Assembly (NCBI RefSeq): GCF_963576675.1
Contig: NC_088911.1
Coordinates: 80,753,256-80,817,255, forward strand
DNA: 64,000 bases
Origin: Euphorbia lathyris
Lineage: Eukaryota > Streptophyta > Magnoliopsida > Malpighiales > Euphorbiaceae
Direction: 5' to 3'
The notes under the pieces were generated by a model. It did not search any database, had not been told where the DNA came from, and saw only the letters and a list, made by a program, of their open reading frames with translations. This document shows positions 1 through 10,822 of the stretch, piece after piece (within the stretch, counting starts at the first letter, position 1; every line of letters begins with the position of its first letter). The position numbers were made by a program, and so were the translations under genes.

Positions 1-90
1 CGTTAGGGATATTTTTGCACCTTAACCCAAAAACGAATTATCATTTTTCTAAGAGCATGCCACATCATCAAAATCCCATCAAATCCAATC

Positions 91-540
91 TACCTAGTGA
101 AGTAATTTAATTTATTGACATAAAGGCTAAATTTCACTTTAATATTTTATGAAAAGTATATAAATTTTATAAATTTACTCCTAACCTTTTCAAGTAAAAT
201 AAATTTTAATCCTTTTTTTTCTTTTTTTGCAAAAAGCTACCTAGTGAAGTAATTTAATTTATTGACATAAAGGCTAAATTCCTCTCTAATATTTTCTGAA
301 AAGTACATATTTGACTCTAACATATGAAATTGTATAAATTTATTAGTAACCTTTTCAAGCAAAATCAATTTTAATTTTTTTTTTCTTTCAAAAATCTACC
401 TAGTGAAGTAATTTAATTTATTGGGATAAAAGCGAAATTTGTTACGCGCATTTTCAGAAAAATATAGATTCGACTCTAACATATGAAATGGTATATATTT
501 ACTCCTAACTATTTTAAGCAAAATCAATGTTACTTGTCCA
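91..540 (+). repeat. Three short tandem repeats in the unit tail
   Basis: The phrase TACCTAGTGAAGTAATTTAA recurs at 91, 238 and 397, giving a 147-160 bp period with partial divergence and T-rich tracts between copies. The same triplet follows most gene copies (for example from about 5101, 23270, 40982, 50568 and 59349). Unit 5 keeps only the last repeat because of a deletion. No coding content is visible. Confidence 0.8.
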
Positions 541-1727
541 GGGGCAGAACTCCATAGGGGGATAGTCCTTGAAATTTGTTTCAAAATAATTTTCAAGCCC
601 ACTTTGTCAAAGAGTGAAAGACATGAAGAGGGGTTGTTGTAGATGTGACAATTATTGAATTTTTTTTTACTGTATTCCAGGAGTAATACACCAATCAGTC
701 AAAATAATTGTACATACCGCTTCATGGGAGATGATTTGTGTAAGGAAAAAAATGTACATGTGACATTAATTGATTTGTTAGGTGTATTACTCCTAGAGTA
801 TTCTAAATTTTTTGCTTATTATTGAGTTAGTGTCGGGTTCGTGTCATATCAATTATCGAGTTGATATGAAATGAGTCAACTCTAACTCAACTCAAAAAAA
901 TTTGTGTTATAACTATATATTAACCAAATTGGGTTAGTAATTTTGTATTGTGCTTTCGGATCATATGTAATTTTACTATGTACATATGTTAATGATGTCA
1001 TTTAAAAATATAGTAGGATATAGTAATAGTTCTAAATAATTTATGTCGTTTTTGGATTAGCAGCTTAACTATGACCATCCAAAAATCCGCTAATATATCA
1101 TTTTAGTTCGTGTAATGTGTTTATAAGTCGCATGCAAAAATATGGAAGGTTCAAGCCATTTTTGCAATTAGTAATTGTAATTTTATTACGTTTACTAATT
1201 AAATGAAATATAAACACATTAGAGAATATGATAATAATTTTAAATATTCATGACATTTTCGAGTTAGCAGGTCAACACCAATTCAACCCTAAAATTTATG
1301 TATCACTTTTCTCTCAACTAAAAAATTACTCCTTACCTACTAAACTAAATTCAAACACTATAATTACATATCGAGTAATCGATCGCGTATAAATTTATCA
1401 TTCCTAGGTTGTTATTAGTGAAGATATATAGGAATAAAAGATAGAAATAAGGTTTAACTATGAAGTTTTAATTTTTTTTAAATGACTCGTCGATGAACAA
1501 CGATTGTTTCATTAAGTTGAACCTCGGCTCATCTAATGTCCTGGTTCTGCCACTACTGCTATATAATAGAAAATTTGAATGAACTAACTTGACAATTATT
1601 AAACTGTCATATCAGACATTTCCAAACATATTAATTTGTCGATAAACTGAAGTAGTTTTGCACATTTTTGTGGTTATTATTTCTAACTATATTAGTAACA
1701 TAGTAAACATTTTAGACACTTTGACAA

Positions 1728-1990
1728 AAAAAAGAGAGAGAGAGAGAGAGGTGGAATGGTTAAGAAGCAAACGGAGAAGAGAATTTGACGAAGGGAAAAT
1801 CAATCAGTGACAGGTCTCACTACACTGATAAACGGGCTGAAAGAGAACGGTGGAGATCGGCAACAAGACTTCATCAGCAGCGGCAATCTGAGTGAGGCAA
1901 TCGGAGTGACGAAAAATGGAGGAGGGAGATGGAGAACGTGTTTTGTCGTGAAAGAGAGTTTTTATTTGATAAGCTGTTATAAGTGAAGGA
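1728..1990 (+). repeat. GA microsatellite plus conserved GC-richer patch
   Basis: A (GA)n tract is followed by about 250 bp that is clearly richer in G+C than its surroundings and nearly identical in every unit that keeps it (about 15581, 25195, 42619, 47248, 55899 and 60996 onward). GA length differs between units, as expected of a microsatellite. Short open frames exist on both strands through the patch, but none is preserved with a stable start and length in all copies. It may be a relic exon or a regulatory block. I do not recognise a product. Confidence 0.6.
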
Positions 1991-2744
1991 CAGGTGTCAA
2001 TTAGTATATGGAAGGTTCTTTTAGTGAGTTCGAGGACCAGGACCTTCCTATAAATTCCCCACCTAATATAGGATCATTATATATGATCAAACGGGGGGCA
2101 ATCATAACTTGATATAAACGTATTAAATAGAAAAAAAAACTATGAGTTATGCTTAAATGTTAGAAGATGAAAAAAGTATTTCATTGTGGTATTAATACCA
2201 AACCACTTCAAAAAAAAAAAACGCTAATGTCATTTGCCTTTATAAAAAGGGTCAAATATATGAATATCATAATTAAGTACAAAATTACAACTAAGTCATA
2301 TCACTAAATTTAATTCTTAATGTGTCATTATTCTCTCTATATATTATGATTTTATACCATAATTTAAAAATTATAGACTCAAATTCAGAAATTATAAACC
2401 TTAGAAAATATATTCTAGACTTCTAATTTATAAACTCTAATCCTTAAAATATATTAAAAGTACTGATTTTACTAGTTTGATATAATCCAAAATTATAACT
2501 TGTCATAGTTGTAAATAGTTTTTAAAATATGAATTTTCTGGGTAATTTTCCCTTATAAAAATGTCATTAACCACATTCAATTCACTCTTAAACAAATTGA
2601 TTTTTCCAATTTTTTTCTTACTATTAACTCTTCCAATTCTTTTCTTAAAAAAAAACTCTTCCAAATCTTGTCTTTTGTTCTATAATATCACTAACAATTT
2701 TTACATTTAAAAAAACTAATAACTAACAATTTATAAAAAAAGAA

Positions 2745-3325
2745 GAGTTAAGATGCAAAAATACCCCTAACGTTTTGGGCCAGGAGCAATTTTATCCCTG
2801 ACGTCTAAAATGGTGCAATTTTACCCCTAACGTTGGAAGTCAAAAGCAATTTTACCCCTAACGTTGGAAGTCAGGAGCAATTTTACCCCTAACGTTAATA
2901 AATTGGGTCGATTTGAGAAATAATTCATCAAACTGTCTTCTCGCTCATGAATCTTGTTATCTACACTTCATATGTGTGTTATTTTATCAGTAACAAATCA
3001 CAAACATTCATTGGAATGTGAAAAAAATAAAAAAATATACTGTCTTTTTTATACGGATTAGATAAAAAAAATTCTAAAAATCCACCGAATTTATAAATAT
3101 TAATCTCAAATTCTATTATTAAATTATAAAAAATATGAAATCCTTTTTTTAGACGAATTATTATGCAATTGGTGCAGAATAATGAATAAAAATATCTGTA
3201 TTTTATAATAGTGTCTGAAATTGACCCAATTTATCAACGTTAGGGGTAAAATTGCACCATTTTAGACGTTAGGGGTAAAATTGCTCCTAGCCCAAAACGT
3301 TAGGGATATTTTTGCACCTTAACCC
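2745..3325. mobile_element. Mutator-like MITE, unit 1 copy
   Basis: This is a 581-bp non-coding element with long terminal inverted repeats beginning GAGTTAAG on the left and ending CTTAACCC on the right. It is flanked by the 9-bp direct repeat AAAAAAGAA (2736-2744 and 3326-3334). A 9-bp target duplication with long inverted ends fits the Mutator-like class. The left arm carries extra copies of a ~26-bp motif containing AATTTTACCCCTAACGTT, so the left arm is longer than the right. It occurs once per unit and was probably amplified passively with the array. Confidence 0.8.
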
Positions 3326-3694
3326 AAAAAAGAATTATCATTTTTCTAAGAGCATGCCACATCATCAAAATCCCATCAAATCCAATTACCTTTTTTTTCT
3401 TACGATTAAACTCTTCCAATTCATACATTTTGTTCTATAATATTACTAACAATTTTTACATTTAAAAAAAAATGTTCTGTTTGTAAGAGCATGCAACATC
3501 ATCAAAATGGCATCTAAAATTCTCTTCTAATCTTCTTTCTGTTTCTGTTATTATACGTAATATAGATTTCATGATTTATATAATCTGTACTTATATGTTG
3601 TTTGATAGAAATAAAAATTAAGTGCTGAAAAAATATTAAATTAAATACTGAATTTTAAATACCGAATATAAACAATTAGTTGATAATACAAACA

Positions 3695-3700
3695 CACGTG
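3695..3700. promoter_or_regulatory. G-box CACGTG upstream of zinc-finger gene
   Basis: The palindrome CACGTG lies about 620 bp upstream of the gene start and is kept in other units (for example 21859-21864 and 57943-57948). In plants this core is bound by bZIP and bHLH factors. Its distance from the gene and the high identity of the units make functional meaning uncertain. Confidence 0.35.
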
Positions 3701-4238
3701 AATTACCTTAAAAAAATCACATTTAAATTAAATAAGTGCTTAATTTTTAATTTAAATGATTAGATGAGTCATCAAACAAGGTATTGGCCTAAAATTTCAA
3801 TTGCGTTTAATAACCCTATGTTCTTATCTAATTGATTCAATAACCTGTCCAGTTACATTCAATATCTCCATAATCTCGTCTAATTGCATTGGATAACCCA
3901 AAAATTCAACTGTCCCGTGAACTTTCAAAATTTCCTAATTTGTTGTCTATTTATCACATTCTTTTGATACGTGACGATCATTTTGAGACATGACGGAGCG
4001 TGTCTTCCATTTTCAGCATGCAACAAATTTTATTAAGAATTATGAGGTTATTAGATACAATATGTGGGATCATTTGTAACTTTTAGAAATTCAGATGTTG
4101 CCCCTATACTCCAAAACTTTCCCTCCACTCTGAACTTTTTATTTGATGAGTCATATCCTCTGCACATAATAATTAAGATATTATATTTGCCATTTTATAC
4201 AACTTAGCACATGACCTGTGTATGGTAACCAAATTAGC

Positions 4239-4245
4239 TATAAAT
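4239..4245 (+). promoter_or_regulatory. TATA box of zinc-finger gene copy 1
   Basis: TATAAAT lies 83 bp upstream of the ATG and is followed by a pyrimidine-rich leader (CCCTCTTCTCTCTTGCCC), as expected of a plant core promoter and 5' UTR. The same spacing is kept at 22402, 40119, 49823, 58486 and 63559. Copy 5 (45145) has one extra A in the leader. Confidence 0.65.
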
Positions 4246-4321
4246 TACACCCCTCTTCTCTCTTGCCCTCTCTTCAGATTATCAAAAAAAGACACAAATT
4301 CAATTTTCAAACCGTGAATCT

Positions 4322-4900
4322 ATGGCTGGATATGGGTGGAATTCCAACAATCTTCCTACAAGCACGTACGCCGGCGCTCCACAAATCGCCTGTCGAATTT
4401 GTAACCAGGTTTTTGTGAGCACTGAAGCTTTTCTTCATCACATCGAAATTCACATGTCTACGGATCATGATGGTTCTTTTGTTTCTGCCTCCAGAAGGAT
4501 GCAGCAGCCACCACCATCTCTTAATGCTTCCGGTGGTGGCTTGAGCGGTCTCTCCGGTCAAAGAAACAACTTCAGTTTTCCCATTCCAAATGTTTACAGT
4601 ACTATGTTTAATCCGAATCCTAATCAGTTTATTCATCCCCGCGCAGCCCCAGACATGTACTCTCCTTTTCCAACTGTGAGGAACAACTATGGGTTTGGGT
4701 CACAAAGTTTCCCTATCCCTTTTCAGGCTCCGAGGAAATTCACCCAGCCATTTCTTCAGCAGCTGGAGAAACCCTTGATCCCTATTTCTGATTCTGATTC
4801 TGAGTTTGAAGTGCTAGACTTGACCTTGAAGCTGTGGAGCAGCATAAAGATTAGGGTTTTGTTCAGGACAATACCTAACCCTAGCTATGGCTATGGTTAG
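4322..4900 (+). CDS. C2H2 zinc-finger EAR repressor, copy 1, stop codon lost
   Basis: This encodes a small likely nuclear DNA-binding repressor in one exon. Residues 24-44 form one C2H2 finger (C24, C27, H40, H44; C-x2-C-x12-H-x3-H) with F31 and F37 at the core positions. It lacks the QALGGH helix common in plant fingers and reads VSTEAFLHHIEIH instead. The middle is rich in S, P, N and F, and an acidic SDSDSEFE stretch precedes the C-terminal EAR-type LxLxL motif. Compared with the other copies, the stop TAG has become TGG, so translation runs on 21 residues to a stop at 4898-4900, burying the motif internally. The motif is also changed from LDLNLKL to LDLTLKL. A polyA signal follows at 4929. 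Partner and target are unknown; EAR motifs generally recruit TOPLESS-type corepressors. Confidence 0.75.
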   Translation: MAGYGWNSNNLPTSTYAGAPQIACRICNQVFVSTEAFLHHIEIHMSTDHDGSFVSASRRMQQPPPSLNASGGGLSGLSGQRNNFSFPIPNVYSTMFNPNPNQFIHPRAAPDMYSPFPTVRNNYGFGSQSFPIPFQAPRKFTQPFLQQLEKPLIPISDSDSEFEVLDLTLKLWSSIKIRVLFRTIPNPSYGYG

Positions 4901-4928
4901 GTTCGATGTATTTTTATTTCAATGAAAC

Positions 4929-4934
4929 AATAAA
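4929..4934 (+). terminator. PolyA signal AATAAA of copy 1
   Basis: AATAAA lies shortly after the gene in an A+T-rich 3' region. The same hexamer follows copy 2 (23092-23097) and copy 7 (59176-59181). In copy 6 a deletion brings it right after the truncated coding region. Confidence 0.5.
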
Positions 4935-6810
4935 TATTATAATCAGAAAAAGAAAATATATGTAAGCCTTTTTTAAAACATTGCTTTTTTTCCTTTCTGA
5001 GTTCACAGTTTTGTATGCTATGAATTCAATCTATTTTGTCTCCTTTAATTACCAATTTTTGTCATTTGATTATCAAATTAAATATTTTTTTTTTCAAAAG
5101 TCTACCTAGTGAAGTAATTTAATTTATTGACATAAAGGCTAAATTTCACTTTAATATTTTATGAAAAGTATATAAATTTTATAAATTTACTCCTAACCTT
5201 TTCAAGTAAGATCAATTTTAATCCTTTTTTTTCTTTTTTTTTTCAAAAAGCTACCTAGTGAAGTAATTTAATTTATTGACATAAAGGCTAAATTCCTCTC
5301 TAATATTTTCTGAAAAGTACATATTTGACTCTAACATATGAAATTGTATAAATTTATTAGTAACCTTTTCAAGCAAAATCAATTTTAATTTTTTTTTCTT
5401 TCAAAAATCTACCTAGTGAAGTAATTTAATTTATTGGGATAAAAGCGAAATTTGTTACGCGCATTTTCAGAAAAACATAGATTCGACTCTAACATATGAA
5501 ATGGTATATATTTACTGCTAACTATTTTAAGCAAAATCAATGTTACTTGTCCAGGGGTAGAACTCCATAGGGGGATAGTCCTTGAAATTTGTTTCAAAAT
5601 AATTTTCAAGCCCACTTTGTCAAAGAGTGAAAGACATGAGGGGTTGTTGTAGATGTGACAATTATTGAATTTTTTTTTACTGTATTCCAGGAGTAATACA
5701 CCAATCAGTCAAAATAATTGTACATACCACTTCATGGGAGATGATTTGTGTAAGGAAAAAAATGTACATGTGACATTAATTGATTTGTTAGGTGTATTAC
5801 TCCTAGAGTATTCTAAATTTTTTGCTTATTATTGAGTTAGTGTCGTGTTCGTGTCATATCAATTATCGAGTTGATATGAAATGAGTCAACTCTAACTCAA
5901 CTCAAAAAAATTTGTGTTATAACTATATATATTAACCAAATTGGGTTAGTAATTTTGTATTGTGCTTTCGGATCATATGTAATTTTACTATGTACATATG
6001 TTAATGATGTCATTTAAAAATATAGTAGGATATAGTAATAGTTCTAAATAATTTATGTCGTTTTTGGATTAGCAGCTTAACTATGACCATCCAAAAATCC
6101 GCTAATATATCATTTTAGTTCGTGTAATGTGTTTATAAGTCGCATGCAAAAATATTGAAGGTTCAAGCCATTTTTGCAATTAGTAATTGTAATTTTATTA
6201 CGTTTACTAATTAAATGAAATATAAACACATTAGAGAATATGATAATAATTTTAAATATTCATGACATTTTCGAGTTAGCAGGTCAACACCAATTCAACC
6301 CTAAAATTTATGTATCACTTTTCTCTCAACTAAAAAATTACTCCTTACCTACTAAACTAAATTCAAACACTATAATTACGGTAAATTCTATGGCTACTTT
6401 GTTGGAAAACAAAGTAGTCATATTTTGTTTTAGTATCCAATAGTATTTGGACATGTGTTAATTAAAATTATGTTAATTAAAATTAATAAAAAAAGTAACC
6501 TGCTATAGCAGGTAATATTTAATTATGGAAATTTTAAAGATTATTAATTATAAGGTAAATAATATATGGGCCCCTCTATTTTAATTTAATTATTATTTAG
6601 TTATTATATGTTAATAATACACTATTAAGTCCTTAATTTTAACTCAATTCAACAGTTTAGTCCCTTATAAAGGACTAATCTGTTCAATAATTTAAAAATT
6701 TAAGTGATAAAACTGTTGATCAAAATAAAAAATCAGAACTAAACAATAAATTTTAAAATACGATAACTGAACAATATGTTAGATATTTAACATAGGAACT
6801 GATAAAATAA

Positions 6811-9800
6811 AAGATTTACGTAAAACTCTATTTTAATAAGGTTTATGAATTTTTTTCTCCTAAATAAAAAAAGTTACGTAAATTTAGTCAAGCTATACGT
6901 AAATTATCTAAAAATAAAAGATTTATGTAAAGTTCAAAAGTTTTACGTAAAACTCCAATTTTCATAAGCTTTGTAGATTTTTTCTCCCAAAATAACAAGG
7001 TTACGTAAATTTAGTCAAACCTTACGTAAATTATGTCAAAAAATAAAAGATTTACGTAAATTTCATAGGTTTTACGTAAAACTCTATTTTCACAAGATTT
7101 GTGAATTTTTTTCTCCTAAAATAAAAAAATTACGTAAATTTAGTCAAACTATACGTATATTATATTTAAAAATAAAAGATTTACGTAAAGTTCAAAGGTT
7201 TTACGTAAAATTCTAATTTTCACAAGGTTTGTGGATTTTTTCTCCTAAAATAACAAGGTTACGTAAATTTAGTCAAACCTTACATAAATTATGTCTAAAA
7301 ATAAAAGATTTACGTAAAATTCATAGGTTTTACATAAAACTCTATTTTTACAAGGTTTGTGAATTTTTTTCTCCTAAAATAAAATGGTAACATAAATTTA
7401 GTAAAACTATACGTAAATTATATCTAAAAATAAAAGATTTACGTAAAGTTCAACGGTTTTACGGCAAAACTCTAATTTTCACAAGGTTTGTAGCTTTTTT
7501 CTACTAAAGTAAAAGGATTACGTAGATTTAGTCAAACCTTACGTAAATTATGTCTAAAAATAAAAAATTTACATAAAATTCATAGGTTTTACGTAAAACT
7601 CTATTTTCATAAGGTTTGTGAATTTTTTTCTCCTAAAATAAAAAGGTAACGTAAATTTAGTCAAACTAAACATAAATTATATCTAAAACTAAAAGATTTA
7701 CGTAAAGTTCAAAGGTTTTACATAAAACTCTAATTTTCACAAGATTTGTGGATTTTTCATTCTATAATAACAAGGTTACGTTAATTATGTCCAACTTTAT
7801 GCAATTTATGTCAAAAAAAAAAGATTTACGTAAAATTCATAGGTTTTATGTAAAACTCTACTTTCACAAGGTTTGTGAATTTTTTTCTCCTAAATAAAAA
7901 AGGTTATGTAATTTTAGTCAAACGATACGTAAATTATATATAAAAATAAAAGATTGACATAAAGTTCAAAGGTTTTATGTAAAACTCAAATTTTCACAAG
8001 CTTTGTAGATTTTTTCTCCTAAAATAAAAAGGTTACGTAAATTTATCAAACCTTACGTAAATTATGTCAAAAAATAAAAGATTTACGTAAAATTCATAGG
8101 TTTTACGTAAAACTCTTTTTTCACAAGGTTTGTGAATTTTTTTTCTTAAAATAAAAGGTTACGTAAATTTAGTCAAACTATACGTAAATTATATCTAAAA
8201 ATAAAAGATTTACATAAAGTTCAAAGGTTTTACGTAAAACTATAATTTTCACAAGATTTATGGATTTTTCTCCTAAAGTAAAAGGGTTACGTAAATTTAG
8301 AAAAACCTTACGTAAATTATGTCTAAAAATAAAAGATTTAAGTAAACTTCAGAGGTTTTACGTAAAACTCTATTTTAACAAGGTTCGTGAATTTTTTCTT
8401 CTAAATAAAAAAGGTTACGTAAACTTAGTCAAACTATACGTAAATTATATCTAAAATAAAAGATTTACATAAAGTTCAAAGGTTTTACGTAAAACTCTCA
8501 TTTTCACAACGTTTGTCGATTTTTCATCCTATAAAAACAAGGTTATGTAAATTATGTCCAACTTTATGTAATTTATGTCAAAAAATAAAAGATTTACGTA
8601 AAATTCATAGGTTTTACGTAAAACTCTACTTTCACAAGGTTTGTGAATTTTTTTCTCCTAAATAAAAAAGGTTATGTAATTTTAGTCAAACTATACGTAA
8701 ATTATATATAAAAATAAAAGATTTACGTAAAGTTTAAAGATTTTACGTAAAACTCCAATTTTCACAAGCTTTGTAGATGTTTTCTCCTAAAATAACAAGG
8801 TTACGTAAATTTAGTCAAACCTTACGTAAATTTAGTCAAACCTTACATAAATTATGTCAAAAAATAAAAGATTTACATAAAATTCATAGGTTTTACGTAA
8901 AACTCTATTTTCACAAGGTTTGTGAATTTTTCTCCTAAATAAAAAAGGTTACATAAATTTAGTCAAAATATACGTAAATTATATCTAAAAATAAAAGATT
9001 TACATAAAGTTTAAAGGTTTTACGTAAAACTTCAATTTTCACAAGGTTTGTGGATTTTTTCTCCTAAAATAACAAGGTTACGTAAATTTCGTCAAACCTT
9101 ACATAAATTATGTATAAAAATAAAAGATTTACGTAAAATTCATAGGTTTTACGTAAAACTCTATTTTCACAAGATTGTTTCTCCTAAACTAAAACGGTTA
9201 CGTAAATTTAGTCAAACCTTACGTAAATTATGTCTAAAAATAAAAGATTTACGTAAAACTCTATTTTCACAAGGTTTGTGAATTTTTTTCTCCTAAAATA
9301 AAAATGTTACATAAATTTAGTCAAACTATACGTAAATTATATTTAAAAATAAAATATTTACGTAAAGTTCAAAGGTTTTACGTAAAACTCTAATTTTCAC
9401 AATGTTTGTGAACTTTTCTCCTAAAGTAAAAGGGTTACGTAAATTTAGTCAAACCTTACGTAAATTATGTCTAAAAATTAAAGATTTACGTAAAATTCAT
9501 AGGTTTTACGTAAAACTCTATTTTTACAAGGTTTGTGAATTAATTAGTCAAACTATACGTAAATTATATCTAAAAATAAAATATTTACGTAAAGTTCAAA
9601 GGTTTTACGTAAAACTCTAATTTTCACAATGTTTATTGATGTTTCTCCTAAAGTAAAAGGGTTACATAAATTTAGTCAAACCTTACGTAAAATTCATAGG
9701 TTTTACGTAAAACTCTATTTTCAAAAGGTTTGTGAATTTTTTTCTCCTAAAATAAAAAGGTTGCCTAAATTTAGTCAAAGTATACTAATATTTTATGTCT

Positions 9801-10819
9801 AAAAATAAAATATTTACGTAAAGTTCAAAGGTATTACGTAAAACTCCATTTTTCACAAGATTTATGGATTTTTCTCATAAAATAAAAGGGTTACGTAAAT
9901 TTAGTCAAACCTTACATAAATTATATCTAAAAATAAAAGATTTGCGTAAAATCCAAAATTTTTACAGAAAACTCTATATTTCACAAGGTTTCTGTATTTT
10001 ATCTCCTAACATAACAAGGTTACGTAAATTTAGTCTAACTTTACGTAAATTATGTCTAAAAATAAAAGATTTACGTAAAGTTCAAATATTTTACGTAAAA
10101 CTCTATTTTTCACAAGGTTTCTGGATTTTATTTCCTAAAGTAACAAGATTACGTAAATTTAGTCAAACTTTACGTAAATTATATCTAAAAATCAATGATT
10201 TACGTAAAGTTTAAAAGTTTTATGTAAAACTCAATTTTTCACAAGGTTTGTGAATTTTTTTATCCTAAAATAAGAAGGTTATATAAATTTATTCAAACTA
10301 TACGTAAATTATATCTAAAAATAAAAGATTTATTTAAAGTTCAACGGTTTTACATAAAACTCTAATTTTCACAATGTTTGTGAATTTTTCTCCTAAAGTA
10401 AAAGGTTTACGTAAATTTAGTCAATCTTATGTAAATTATGTCTAAAAATAAAAGATTTACGTAAAATTCACAGGTTTTACGTAAAACTCTATTTTCACAA
10501 GGTTTGTGAATTTTTTCCGCCTAAACTAAAAAGATTACGTAAATTTAGTCAAACTCTACGTAAATTATATCGAAATATAAAAGATTTACGTTAAGTTCAA
10601 AGGTTTTATATGTAAAACTCTAATTTTCACAAGGTTTGTGGATTTTTTCTCCTAAAATAACAAGGTTACGTAAATTATGTCCAACTTAACGTCATTTATA
10701 TCAAAATATAAAAGATTTACGTAAAATTTATAGGTTTTACGTAAAACTCTATTTTCACAAGGTTTGTGAATTTTTTTCTCCTAAAATAAAAATGTTATAT
10801 AAATTTAGTCAAACTATAC
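6811..10819 (+). repeat. TTACGTAA dimeric satellite, left block
   Basis: These are tandem monomers of about 128 bp, each with about four TTACGTAA-type octamers. Two monomer types alternate. Type A has ACTCTATTTT, GTGAATTT, ACTATACGTAA, AAATTATATCT and AGTTCAAA. Type B has ACTCTAATTTT, GTGGATTT, ACCTTACGTAA, AAATTATGTCT and AATTCATA. The true repeat is thus a dimer of about 257 bp. Short frames rich in K and L (8260-8454, 9048-9281, 9402-9620 and 9864-10214) are just the satellite read in one frame and not genes. Confidence 0.85.
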
Positions 10820-10822
10820 GTA

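Larger units (their letters stand above)
1..2744 (+). repeat. Array unit 0, partial, gene deleted
   Basis: This is the 3' part of a ~5-kb tandem unit. Bases 1-28 are the right end of the unit's MITE. After the usual CATCAAATCCAAT segment the sequence jumps at about 90 straight to CTACCTAGTGAAG, which in unit 1 lies about 1.7 kb further on (near 5101). The promoter, zinc-finger gene and polyA region are therefore missing. The rest is normal unit tail: three tandem repeats from about 91, a GA tract at 1730-1750, the conserved patch at about 1750-2000, and A+T-rich DNA up to the next MITE. I see no coding gene in it. Confidence 0.85.

Noticed and set aside
396..602. 68-codon minus-strand frame repeated in most units (also 5409, 23575, 41289, 45912, 59658)
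   Set aside because: Its recurrence is explained by the recent duplication of the units. Unit 6 has a one-base deletion that breaks it (near 51045), and no domain is recognisable.
9864..10214. K/L-rich frame with repeated LRKFSQTLRKL-like segments
   Set aside because: It is the TTACGTAA satellite read in one frame; it starts and stops at random monomers and has no promoter.
6811..10819. CRISPR-like array
   Set aside because: The repeats are contiguous ~128-bp monomers without unique spacers, in a plant genome and inside a transposon.
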